Shown here: positions 20,713-27,661 of the stretch, in pieces | Layout: every line of letters starts with the position of its first letter | Numbering within the stretch: the stretch's first letter is position 1 | Origin: a virus | Direction: 5' to 3' (one strand) | DNA length: 45,523 nt | Virus record (IMG/VR): IMGVR_UViG_3300048582_000105 | Span: 1-45,523 of that record | Translations under genes and position numbers: made by a program | Notes under the pieces: generated by a model | What the model saw: only the letters and a program-made list of their open reading frames with translations | What the model was told of the DNA's origin: nothing | Database searches by the model: none

Positions 20713-21156
20713 ATGGCACTCACACAAGCGCAACTCGCCTGGTGCGCGGCGGTCCTCGGGGCTGGAACCGCAGGCTATCACGCCCCGCCAGTCGTCAAGA
20801 AAGCCAAGGCGTATGTCGCCAAGGCGCAAGGGAAGCCGGCGGCTACGACCTCACGTCCGCGTGTGGCCCGCCCTGAACCAGCGCCGCCGGCTTCCCCGAC
20901 CCCCCTCATGGACTGCCCGATGCCGAGCGTTCCGTCGTTCGACGGGGAACTGGAATATAGGCTGGAGCCTATGTGGTCCAAACCGTGGCCGCAGGGATCC
21001 TTTGTGGTCGCGCAGCCTCCCATTGGCGGCGGGGGCGGCTTTCTGCCTCCTGTCGCTCCCCGCGTCCCTGAGCCCGGCGCGTGGGTCATGCTGATTGCCG
21101 GCTTTGGGTTCATCGGCGCGTCTCTCAGGAAGCGGAAGAGCGAGCAAAATGCGTGA
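20713..21156 (+). CDS. PEP-CTERM exported protein, 147 aa
   Basis: The ATG follows AAAGGAACGGAC. Residues 5-22 are a hydrophobic signal-like segment (QAQLAWCAAVLGAGTAGY). Residues 40-115 are Pro/Gly-rich and low complexity. The C-terminus is a textbook PEP-CTERM sorting tail: VPEPGAW (118-124), a hydrophobic span (VMLIAGFGFIGAS, 125-137) and a basic end (LRKRK). In bacteria this tail is cut by exosortase and directs proteins to the outer surface. The PEPxxW...GFGxxG form is typical of Sphingomonadales. A phage copy implies use of host exosortase, perhaps to alter the cell surface. Its end overlaps the next gene by 8 bases. Confidence 0.85.
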   Translation: MALTQAQLAWCAAVLGAGTAGYHAPPVVKKAKAYVAKAQGKPAATTSRPRVARPEPAPPASPTPLMDCPMPSVPSFDGELEYRLEPMWSKPWPQGSFVVAQPPIGGGGGFLPPVAPRVPEPGAWVMLIAGFGFIGASLRKRKSEQNA

Positions 21157-21322
21157 TATCCAGAAGATTCGTGCGCGGCTTCGGGACGGCGAGGCCACTC
21201 CGGACGACCTGACGTGGGCGCAGCAGCGCTTTCGGGTTCTGATGGAGTGGCCCGACGACCTGAGCCGCGACCAGGTTCAGGAGGCCGACTGGCTGGCGTC
21301 GCTCATCGGGCAGCCGGCGTGA
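21149..21322 (+). CDS. Small helical protein, 57 aa
   Basis: The ATG lies inside the end of the PEP-CTERM gene, with AGGAAGCGGAAGAG upstream. Short, charged and helical (IQKIRARLRDGEATPDDL, AQQRFRVLMEWP, VQEADWLASLIG). No family is recognised. The stop overlaps a GTG start (GTGA), linking it tightly to the HTH gene. Confidence 0.55.
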   Translation: MRDIQKIRARLRDGEATPDDLTWAQQRFRVLMEWPDDLSRDQVQEADWLASLIGQPA

Positions 21323-21534
21323 GACGGCACACGGGCGCCAGCATTTACGCCATCCAGGGTCTCGGCCGGCAGGTTCGGGCCGAGCGCAAGCAGTGGCAGA
21401 TGGCGGCTTTTGCCGAACGGTTGTCGGAGCATGGCTCGATTGCCAACGCTGCGCGCGAGGTCGGCATCACCTACAAGACAGCCGAGCACTATTTCGCACA
21501 GATGCGGAGGGAACTCGGACCGCAGGCAGTATAG
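21319..21534 (+). CDS. Small helix-turn-helix protein, 71 aa
   Basis: GTG start in a GTGA overlap. Residues 1-22 are basic. Residues about 28-66 form a likely tri-helical HTH: WQMAAFAERLSEHG, then SIANAAREVGIT as first helix and turn, then YKTAEHYFAQMRREL as recognition helix. The repeated idea of a short helix, a VGIT turn and a positively charged helix fits small phage regulators of the LuxR/Fis-like kind. It is the only free-standing DNA-binding regulator I see, so it is the first candidate to bind the operator-like sites at 1170-1420 or to switch on the late arm. Confidence 0.65.
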   Translation: MRRHTGASIYAIQGLGRQVRAERKQWQMAAFAERLSEHGSIANAAREVGITYKTAEHYFAQMRRELGPQAV

Positions 21535-21545
21535 GAGGAACGGAG

Positions 21546-21722
21546 ATGCTGAAAGCAATCAGGCAGATCATGGCGTTGGAGTGGAGCCAGCCTTTCCCTG
21601 CCCCCGACCAAAACTTATGGCGCATGAAAGGGGTGCTTGGGGATTACCCTCGAATCATTTCCGGTAAGTCCCGGCTGAAACTGCTAGTGTTGGCTTGGGA
21701 CATGGCAAGGGGGCAGAAATGA
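21546..21722 (+). CDS. Hypothetical protein, 58 aa
   Basis: The ATG follows AGGAGGAACGGAG, a leader that combines the phage element with a full AGGAGG. The product is hydrophobic-basic (LKAIRQIMALEWSQPF, GKSRLKLLVLAWDMARG). No family is recognised. The stop overlaps the HD gene start (ATGA). Confidence 0.5.
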   Translation: MLKAIRQIMALEWSQPFPAPDQNLWRMKGVLGDYPRIISGKSRLKLLVLAWDMARGQK

Positions 21723-22321
21723 ACATGAAGCAAAAACACCGAGACTATGCGAAGCTGTATCGGACGGAGCCGAATAGCGCGGTTGTCGCGCGTAGAGGCG
21801 CGTGGCTCCAAACTTATTCCGGCCGCCAGTTCTGGCCGCTGGACCCGCGGGCGGAAGAGATCGACATTCTGGATATCGCGCACAGTCTGTCCATGCAGTG
21901 TCGCTACGCCGGGCACTGCCAGCGCTTCTACAGCGTCGCCGAGCACTCGGTCTATGTCAGCCAAGTGATCGAGCCTCAGTTCGCCTTGTATGGCCTGCTG
22001 CACGACGCGGCCGAAGCCTACCTGGTGGACGTGCCGCGGCCGGTGAAGCCGTTCCTGGACGGCTATCGCGCGCTGGAAGACCGGCTGTGGGAGGAGGTCT
22101 GCTACAAGTTCGGGCTCTGGCCCGATCGGGTGAAGGAAGAGGCCATCAAGCGCGCCGACAACGCCGTGCTGCTGGCCGAGAAGGACGATCTGATGCCGAA
22201 CGCGCCGGCGCCGTGGAACGTGCCGGGGGAACCCGCCGATATCCGCATCATGTGCTTGACGCCAGAGGCGGCCCGTGGGTTCTTCATCAAGCGGTTCGTC
22301 GAACTTACGGAAGGACGGTAA
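21719..22321 (+). CDS. HD-domain phosphohydrolase (YfbR-like), 200 aa
   Basis: The start is chosen at the ATG overlapping the previous stop, with AAGGGGGCAG upstream. The HD-superfamily metal site is visible as H-xn-HD-xn-D: YSVAEHSVYVS, then YGLLHDAAEAYLVDVPRPVK and a downstream KRADN. This matches phage proteins related to YfbR 5'-deoxynucleotidases, which act on dNMPs. With the DUF5664 enzyme next door it forms a nucleotide-pool pair that could starve the host of, or adjust, deoxynucleotides. The cyanophage DatZ dATPase also belongs to this fold, but no PurZ is present. Confidence 0.8.
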   Translation: MNMKQKHRDYAKLYRTEPNSAVVARRGAWLQTYSGRQFWPLDPRAEEIDILDIAHSLSMQCRYAGHCQRFYSVAEHSVYVSQVIEPQFALYGLLHDAAEAYLVDVPRPVKPFLDGYRALEDRLWEEVCYKFGLWPDRVKEEAIKRADNAVLLAEKDDLMPNAPAPWNVPGEPADIRIMCLTPEAARGFFIKRFVELTEGR

Positions 22322-22322
22322 G

Positions 22323-22808
22323 ATGACAGTCGGGAATTTGGAAAGCAATGAGCGCGGGACTGGCGCACGCTTCAACGACGGCAAGCCGCCGATGGAGTTG
22401 ATTCCGTTGGCGCTGCTGCGCGGGAATTTCACCTTGGGACCGGGCAAGGTTGTCCGGGCGCTAGCTGGCTTTGCGGAAACGCGATCACCGGACGATTTGT
22501 GGGCGGCCTACGGCCACACCGAGGACCTGCTCGACGACGGCCCTTCGATTCTCGAACTGGAAGCCCGCGTCTTCGGCTACGGGGCCAAGAAATACGCCGC
22601 CTGGAACTGGACCAAGGGGATGCCGTGGAGCGTGCCGGTGGCCTGCATCATTCGGCACCTGATGGCGATCGAGCGCGGCGAAGGGAACGACCCCGAGAGC
22701 GGGCTCCCGCACGAAGGCCACGTCGCCTGCAACCTGCGGATGCTGATGCACTACGTCGACCACTACCCCGAGGGTGACGACCTCTTCCCGCCGAGAAAGG
22801 ACGGGTGA
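22323..22808 (+). CDS. dATP/dGTP diphosphohydrolase-like protein (DUF5664), 161 aa
   Basis: The ATG comes one base after the HD gene, with GGAAGGACGG upstream. Family blocks are GARFNDGKPPMELIPL (residues about 14-29), FGYGAKKYAAWNWTKGMPW (about 84-102), RHLMAIERGEGNDPESGLPH and VACNLRMLMHYV. This is the DUF5664 all-helical, MazG-related phage family annotated as dATP/dGTP diphosphohydrolase. Acidic residues in the helices (E-x-E) would bind magnesium. It is probably co-translated with the HD enzyme. The stop overlaps the next start (TGATG). Confidence 0.8.
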   Translation: MTVGNLESNERGTGARFNDGKPPMELIPLALLRGNFTLGPGKVVRALAGFAETRSPDDLWAAYGHTEDLLDDGPSILELEARVFGYGAKKYAAWNWTKGMPWSVPVACIIRHLMAIERGEGNDPESGLPHEGHVACNLRMLMHYVDHYPEGDDLFPPRKDG

Positions 22809-22951
22809 TGCCTCGGTTGAGCGCAACGCCGACGCCAGAAGAGGTCATCGCCGAACTGCGCTATTGGCAGAAGATGAACGGCGCACCGATCTGGACGCAC
22901 ACCTTGGAACTGATTGGGCGCCTTAGCGCGGCCACGCCTCCGCGAGCGTAG
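22808..22951 (+). CDS. Last rightward gene, 47-aa hypothetical protein
   Basis: The ATG overlaps the previous stop. The product is helical (TPEEVIAELRYWQKMNG, TLELIGRLSAA). Its last 29 bases overlap the 3' end of the convergent Rz1 gene on the other strand, and no terminator separates the two arms. Antisense overlap of the 3' ends could let late transcription interfere with the early arm. Confidence 0.5.
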   Translation: MPRLSATPTPEEVIAELRYWQKMNGAPIWTHTLELIGRLSAATPPRA

Positions 22952-23168
22952 CCCGCTTGCCTTCGCACGCCGCATCGGCGCGGGCGTCCTCGACCAGCCA
23001 GATCTCCAAGGCTTCAGCGGTCAGCGGGATTGGCAGGCTTACGCTTCGGCAGGGGATCGTCGCCGCGGCCGGCGGAGGCGGAAAGGACGGCATCACGGGC
23101 GGCCTGGGCTTGCACGACGCGAGCATCGGGCAGACTGCGAGCAGCGCCAGCAGAGGGGTTCTGAGCAT
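22923..23168 (-). CDS. Rz1: Outer-membrane spanin lipoprotein (Rz1), 81 aa
   Basis: The start is placed at the ATG read from 23168, giving a lipoprotein signal: MLRTPLLALLAVCPMLASC with lipobox LAS-Cys19. A Pro-rich segment follows (KPRPPVMPSFPPPP), the hallmark of Rz1 o-spanins. The gene overlaps the 3' end of Rz by 155 bases in another frame and extends beyond it, so it is partly embedded. With Rz it would bridge the envelope and fuse the membranes at the end of lysis. The product is longer than the lambda protein because of an extra C-terminal helix. Confidence 0.8.
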   Translation of the reverse strand: MLRTPLLALLAVCPMLASCKPRPPVMPSFPPPPAAATIPCRSVSLPIPLTAEALEIWLVEDARADAACEGKRATLAEAWPR

Positions 23169-23466
23169 AGTAGGTCCTTGTTTCCTTGATGACGTTGGCG
23201 GCCGTCGCTTCGGCCTTGGCTTCGGCGGCGACCCTGGCGACTTCGGCATCTTCCACCCGGGCCCGCCAACTGTCGGCGACAACCTGAGACGCCTCCCGCA
23301 CTTGGGCGTAGGCTTCATCCCGGCCGCGCTCATACGAACGCTTCATGGCCGACTGCCAGAGAATGAGGATGCCGACGCCTGCCACGAGCACGCCTCCCCC
23401 TATCAGCCAAGGTTTCAGTTGCCCCCACGCGATTGCCGCCAGCAGCTTTCCGAACGGGTTCGTCAT
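23014..23466 (-). CDS. Rz: Inner-membrane spanin (Rz), 150 aa
   Basis: The start is taken at the ATG overlapping the holin stop (ATGA read leftward). One N-terminal transmembrane span lies at residues about 18-36 (PWLIGGGVLVAGVGILILW). A long periplasmic coiled coil rich in Arg, Glu and Ala follows (residues about 40-130). This is the standard Rz architecture. The Rz1 frame lies inside its 3' end. Confidence 0.8.
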   Translation of the reverse strand: MTNPFGKLLAAIAWGQLKPWLIGGGVLVAGVGILILWQSAMKRSYERGRDEAYAQVREASQVVADSWRARVEDAEVARVAAEAKAEATAANVIKETRTYYAQNPSAGAARSLPDARVVQAQAARDAVLSASAGRGDDPLPKRKPANPADR

Positions 23467-23696
23467 TGGTCGTTCCCTTTTGCTTTGCCCCACTCGCGGA
23501 CAGCGAACGCCGCGGCGATCGACGTGACCAGCAGCGAGAGGCCGGTGAGATCCGTGTCCTTGCCCATCATCGGCAGGACGACGCCATGGACAGCCATTGT
23601 GCCGGCGATCCAGACGCACGTAGCCGGCCGCCACCACTTCCGGACGACGCACAGCGCGACCTCTTCAATCGCAAGAAGGCGCTCGCGCAAGTTCAC
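23463..23696 (-). CDS. Putative holin, 77 aa
   Basis: The GTG start at 23696 overlaps the amidase stop (GTGA), which decides it over the longer frame. Two hydrophobic spans, WRPATCVWIAGTMAVHGVVL and LSLLVTSIAAAFAV, are joined by a short polar loop (GKDTD). A basic C-terminus follows. Size, two spans and position between endolysin and spanin genes fit a class II-type holin that releases or activates the amidase. Sequence alone does not name a holin family. Confidence 0.7.
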   Translation of the reverse strand: MNLRERLLAIEEVALCVVRKWWRPATCVWIAGTMAVHGVVLPMMGKDTDLTGLSLLVTSIAAAFAVREWGKAKGNDQ

Positions 23697-24112
23697 AGGC
23701 TGGCATACTCCGCCTTGGCGTCGAACGACGGGCACGCTTTGCGGGTGCCAGGCACGTCGCGGTGGCCGATGATCTCGGCGTTCGGGTAGCGCGCCTTCAG
23801 TTCGGCCAGCAAGCGACGAAGCGTGGTCTTCTGGGCCGCCGTGCGCGTATCCTTGGGGTTCTTCGCCAGCTTGTCGAGGCCGCCGACATAGACGACCCCG
23901 ATCCCGTTCGCGTTGGCGCCGCGAGCGTGATTGCCGACTTGGCTCTCAGGCAGGGTCGTCCAGTGCTCGCCGTTGATGCCGATGACGTGGTGGTAGCCGA
24001 TCGTGCGCCAGCCATTACCCCGAACGTGCCAGTCTGTGATGGTCTTGACGCTGACGGGCCGGCCTTCGGGGGTGGCGGTGCAGTGCACCACGATCCAGTC
24101 AATCTTGCGCAT
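23693..24112 (-). CDS. N-acetylmuramoyl-L-alanine amidase endolysin (T7 lysozyme type), 139 aa
   Basis: A single Amidase_2 domain that cleaves the lactyl-peptide amide bond of peptidoglycan. Zinc ligands match T7 lysozyme: VVHCTAT (His10), IIGHRDVPG (His about 117) and KACPSFD (Cys about 127). The tyrosine of TIGYHHVI (about 41) is the conserved catalytic-site Tyr. No signal peptide is present, so export depends on the holin next to it. T7 lysozyme also inhibits T7 RNA polymerase, but no phage polymerase is present here. Confidence 0.9.
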   Translation of the reverse strand: MRKIDWIVVHCTATPEGRPVSVKTITDWHVRGNGWRTIGYHHVIGINGEHWTTLPESQVGNHARGANANGIGVVYVGGLDKLAKNPKDTRTAAQKTTLRRLLAELKARYPNAEIIGHRDVPGTRKACPSFDAKAEYASL

Positions 24113-25277
24113 CGGCGGGCTCCTGCATTGTGTCGACGTGGAACTGGTTCCGGCCGAGTTCCCCGTATTCGCGGTGGTAGGTGATGACCTTCATCGAACT
24201 CTTCGACCGATAGCCCGACTTGCGGTGCCAGGCGTCGCTGGCCGCCAGCGTCCGGTGCGTCTCGACCGTGCACCCGACCTTATCATCAACCCGGTCGTGG
24301 TGGAAGTGACCGCGGTGAAACACCCGATGCTTGGTCCGACCCCATGCCTGCGGTTCGTCGTGCGCCATGATGCCCGGCAGCGCGTCTTCCTTCGGTCCGT
24401 CGCCGTGCGTGAAGCCGAGCAGGTTGACGCCGAATTCGCGGAAGTGGAAATAGGCCGGGCTCTCGTCGACCTTCACCCGCGGGTTGTCGCGGAAGTGCAT
24501 GGAGAGCGCCAGGGTGAGGGCCAGCGCCGATATGTCGTCGTGGTTGCCCCGTTCGGAAATGACCTCGACGAACTCATGCTTTTCGAGCAGCCGGTGCACC
24601 AGATGCACCATGGTCCAGGCGCCGACCTTCAGGACGCGGTGGTGGCGACCGTCCACGTCCAGCTTGTTGCCCGACTGGCGCGTGACGCCGCTGTTGTCGT
24701 CGGCGTGGAAAAAGTCGCCGAGGTTGAGCAGGATCGCGGTTTTCGCCGGTGGCGCGGAGTCGACCAGATAATCCACGGCCGTCTTCGTGCGGCGCTCGGC
24801 AATCTTCAGGTCGAAGTCCTCGCCGACCTCGGGCGCGTGGGCCTGCATCCCGAAGTGGGGGTCCCCCATCGGATAGAGGCATAAGAGGTCGGTGTCACCG
24901 AAGGAGGGCTTCGAGATAGGCGCGGCCGGCGGCACACTTTCGCACAGGCTCTCGATAAAGGTGCGGACGAGAGCTTCTTGCCGGTCGCTGTCGACCTGGC
25001 TCTTGACCCACTGGCCGGTCGGCTTGCCCTCCTTGTTGTAGTAGGTGGACACGCCCTTCACCCGGAAACCGTCGGGGACGGTGCGGGTCATGTCGTGGCC
25101 GGGACTGTAGCCTTGTTTGGCGGCCTTGGCCCCCACCGCCTTGATCATGCGGTAGATGGTCGTATCATAGACCCCCAAAGCCTTAGCCGCCGCCTTCACG
25201 CCACCGTGGGCCTCCACGGCGTCCATGATCTCTCGCTGACGTTCGGTGGCGAACGCCTTCAGCTTTTCATCGAACAT
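24099..25277 (-). CDS. HTH-metallophosphoesterase, 392 aa
   Basis: ATG with AGGAG upstream. Residues about 10-55 form an HTH (QREIMDAVEAHGGVKAAAKA, then VYDTTIYRMIKAV). Residues 130-340 carry all five calcineurin-type phosphoesterase motifs: GDPH (138-141), GDFFH (187-191), GNHDD (244-248), HGD (291-293) and RGHFHHD (322-328). Such HTH-phosphoesterase fusions are common in podophages near lysis or late genes. The substrate is unknown; candidates are DNA ends or cyclic nucleotides. The HTH resembles terminase-small-subunit or resolvase DNA-binding heads, so action on DNA is the simpler reading. It overlaps the amidase start by 14 bases. Confidence 0.85.
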   Translation of the reverse strand: MFDEKLKAFATERQREIMDAVEAHGGVKAAAKALGVYDTTIYRMIKAVGAKAAKQGYSPGHDMTRTVPDGFRVKGVSTYYNKEGKPTGQWVKSQVDSDRQEALVRTFIESLCESVPPAAPISKPSFGDTDLLCLYPMGDPHFGMQAHAPEVGEDFDLKIAERRTKTAVDYLVDSAPPAKTAILLNLGDFFHADDNSGVTRQSGNKLDVDGRHHRVLKVGAWTMVHLVHRLLEKHEFVEVISERGNHDDISALALTLALSMHFRDNPRVKVDESPAYFHFREFGVNLLGFTHGDGPKEDALPGIMAHDEPQAWGRTKHRVFHRGHFHHDRVDDKVGCTVETHRTLAASDAWHRKSGYRSKSSMKVITYHREYGELGRNQFHVDTMQEPADAQD

Positions 25278-25286
25278 GCCTTGCTC

Positions 25287-25532
25287 CTAAGACAGCAGCT
25301 TCGAGACGATCTTGTCGAAGTTGGCCCCTATTGCGCCAGCAAAAACCCCGACGGAAACCAATATCCCCGCGCCGCGGTTCTTCAACCGCTGGTAGTCAGT
25401 GTCGAGCGCCTTGGCGGCCGTCTCGACGTGCTGGGTATGGATTTCCATTTTGTCGAGGCGGTCGACAATACCTTCGAGCAAAGTCTCGATTCGGGTCAGA
25501 CGTTCTCCAACGGTCTGAGGTTGTGGGCTCAC
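25287..25532 (-). CDS. XhlA-like coiled-coil membrane protein, 81 aa
   Basis: GTG start overlapping the stop of the ejection protein gene (GTGA). Residues 8-50 are a heptad-rich coiled coil (VGERLTRIETLLEGIVDRLD), and residues about 55-72 form one transmembrane span (GILVSVGVFAGAIGANF). This matches the XhlA/haemolysin-type accessory proteins that cooperate with holins. It may be a holin regulator or second holin of this lysis cassette. Confidence 0.65.
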   Translation of the reverse strand: MSPQPQTVGERLTRIETLLEGIVDRLDKMEIHTQHVETAAKALDTDYQRLKNRGAGILVSVGVFAGAIGANFDKIVSKLLS

Positions 25533-27661
25533 TGCGGCACTCCCATCGTCACGGTTTCCTGTGGCACGGGAATTCCCTCCGGTTCCCGATCGGCGGTTGA
25601 AATGGCGACCCCTGTGGCGATGAACGCCGCCTGCACGACTTCCCGCAGTCCGGTCTTGGGCAGGCCGGCACGCTCCAGCAGTTCGATCACGCGCTCACGG
25701 CGAGCCGGGTTCAGCAGGTCTTCGGCCAAGCGGTCAGCGGCGCCGCGACCGATGTTGGTGCGAGCAAGGATGCTGTTGAGAATCCCGGCCTTGAACGCGC
25801 CACCTGCACCCAAACCAGCGGCCACCACGGCGTCCGTCATCTCTTCCGTGCTGTCGAGCAACGTCTCGATTTTGTCTTGCGGGATGCGGGCCAGCGAGGC
25901 GATCGCGTCCACGCCCTGCTTCTGCGCCGTGGCAAACGCGATAAGGTCGTCGGCTTCTGCCTGCCCCAAAGTCGCTTGGAGCCGCTGACGAAGGCCGGGG
26001 TCTTCTTGCAGCCGGCGAGCCAAGGCGTAGGACTTTCCGGGGCTCTCAATTGCCGCGTTGAATACGCCCGATCGCGCACCGAGAGCCGCGCCCTCAGCCC
26101 CCTCCGGGCTCTGACGGCGCATGGCCGCCAGCACGTCGGACGTGGGGGCGTCCCCGACCGCCGCTCGGCCAAGTTCGGCCCCGCCGAGAAAGCGGGGGTC
26201 GCCGCCGTCAGCGACTGACAACCGGCGAGCCATATTCTCGACCGCTTCCCCGTAAGCCGGAACCTGGGCCGTCACTTCGTCCTGAATGTCGCCGGCCATG
26301 CGCTCGTAGGGCACCCCTCCGATGCTCACGCCGCCCGACTTGGACAGCGCGCGGCGGATAGCGTCCATGTCGGCCACGGACAGGTCGCCGCCCTGCTCCA
26401 GCGTGTTGCGAATCTGGTCGCGGGTAAGGCGGGGCAGGTTGACGTATGGCAGCACGTCGTCAAGCATGAACTGCCGGCCGAAGGAGTCGAGGTTGACGTT
26501 TCGGCCTGCCACCGCCCCAAATTCCACGTCGGCAGCGTCGTTGGCGCGACGGCGAATTTCCTCTGGCCCGATGATTTGCTGCGGGCCGCCGAGGGGGCTG
26601 GTCGTCGCCCGACCCGCGAGCCCTTGCGGAAGATCGGTGCGTGCCGTCTCCAGTTCGCCCATGACGCGATCGCGGGCGCCTTCGGAGCGCGAGAGCGGCC
26701 CGGTGAAGCGCTTTGCCTCGTCCGGCGTGAGAATGTCCGTGATGCGCGCCCCTCGGCCGGTGGACTGAAAATAGACTTCCGCACGCCGACGCAATTCGGC
26801 CGGATCAAGGCCAGCGCCTTGCAGAATATCATTGGCGGCCGTCTGGTTCACCCCGTCGCCTGGCGCGAACATCTGCACCAACTTGCGACCCGTGCCCGCC
26901 ACCGCAGGAGCGGCAAAGCCGGTGACGGCCCCGAAAACTGCATCCTCGCCCACTGTCTCGAAGCGGTTGCCCTGCTCGGCCGCGCCAATGCCGGCGAGAG
27001 CGTTCATGCCGGCGCCTACGCCAGCCCCGACAAACATTTGGTTTCGCAGGCCGGCGACACGGGAAACCGCGCCTCCGGGCAGCACCATTGACGCACCGAC
27101 GCCAGCCGCCTTCCCGAGCCCGCGGAAATCCGGGTCGTCGGCCATGCGACGCTGCATCCGGCGCACGAGCGCGGCGTCGAACTCTTCGCCGCTGAAAGTG
27201 CCCGCCTCGACGAAGGCTTCCAGTTCGTCGGCGTAATTCAACAAGGCTACGTCGGCAAAGCCGCGAGCCACTGACCCGGCGTTCGTGCTGGGCTGACCGT
27301 CAGGGCCAAGGACTTGCGCGTCAAACCGGATAGGCTCTTGCCCGCCAAGTTCCTGAACATATTTCCGGGCTTCTTCTACGTTCGACCAATCCCCTTGGCC
27401 GCCATAGGGCTGGTCGGTTGCCGGATTGCGGAGGCGCTGCACGAAGGCTTGCAACTCCGGGGTTGTCGCGCCCCGACGGAGCATTCGGTTGAACTCAATT
27501 TCGGCCTCCTCGGGCCGAAGGGCCAAAGGTGCAGTTTCGGAAACCGGAGCAGGCGCAGCGACTTGGCCTCCGGTTTCCGCCGCCAAGGCGTCGAAGTCTT
27601 GGCCGGCAGACGGAGCAGCCGTTCCGCCGAACTCTTGGGCGAGGGCGTCGAAGTCTTCCAT
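25529..27661 (-). CDS. Large ejection-type virion protein (position of P22 gp16), 710 aa
   Basis: The ATG at 27661 overlaps the previous stop (GTGATGG). Two short N-terminal repeats, DFDALAQEFGG and DFDALAAETGG, precede an Ala/Pro linker. I have seen this arrangement in other P22-like ejection proteins. Residues about 190-260 are Gly/Ala-rich hydrophobic helices (GVGASMVLPGGAVSRVAGL, FVGAGVGAGMNALAGIGAA) able to insert in membranes. The remainder is long helices. As the last virion gene in P22 order, it probably leaves the capsid with the DNA and helps form the trans-envelope channel. Confidence 0.65.
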   Translation of the reverse strand: MEDFDALAQEFGGTAAPSAGQDFDALAAETGGQVAAPAPVSETAPLALRPEEAEIEFNRMLRRGATTPELQAFVQRLRNPATDQPYGGQGDWSNVEEARKYVQELGGQEPIRFDAQVLGPDGQPSTNAGSVARGFADVALLNYADELEAFVEAGTFSGEEFDAALVRRMQRRMADDPDFRGLGKAAGVGASMVLPGGAVSRVAGLRNQMFVGAGVGAGMNALAGIGAAEQGNRFETVGEDAVFGAVTGFAAPAVAGTGRKLVQMFAPGDGVNQTAANDILQGAGLDPAELRRRAEVYFQSTGRGARITDILTPDEAKRFTGPLSRSEGARDRVMGELETARTDLPQGLAGRATTSPLGGPQQIIGPEEIRRRANDAADVEFGAVAGRNVNLDSFGRQFMLDDVLPYVNLPRLTRDQIRNTLEQGGDLSVADMDAIRRALSKSGGVSIGGVPYERMAGDIQDEVTAQVPAYGEAVENMARRLSVADGGDPRFLGGAELGRAAVGDAPTSDVLAAMRRQSPEGAEGAALGARSGVFNAAIESPGKSYALARRLQEDPGLRQRLQATLGQAEADDLIAFATAQKQGVDAIASLARIPQDKIETLLDSTEEMTDAVVAAGLGAGGAFKAGILNSILARTNIGRGAADRLAEDLLNPARRERVIELLERAGLPKTGLREVVQAAFIATGVAISTADREPEGIPVPQETVTMGVPQ

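Noticed and set aside
21719-22808. Possible Z-genome (2-aminoadenine) system from the HD enzyme, nucleotide hydrolase, PrimPol and PolA
   Set aside because: No PurZ (adenylosuccinate-synthetase-like) gene is visible, and the HD and DUF5664 families occur widely in ordinary-DNA phages.
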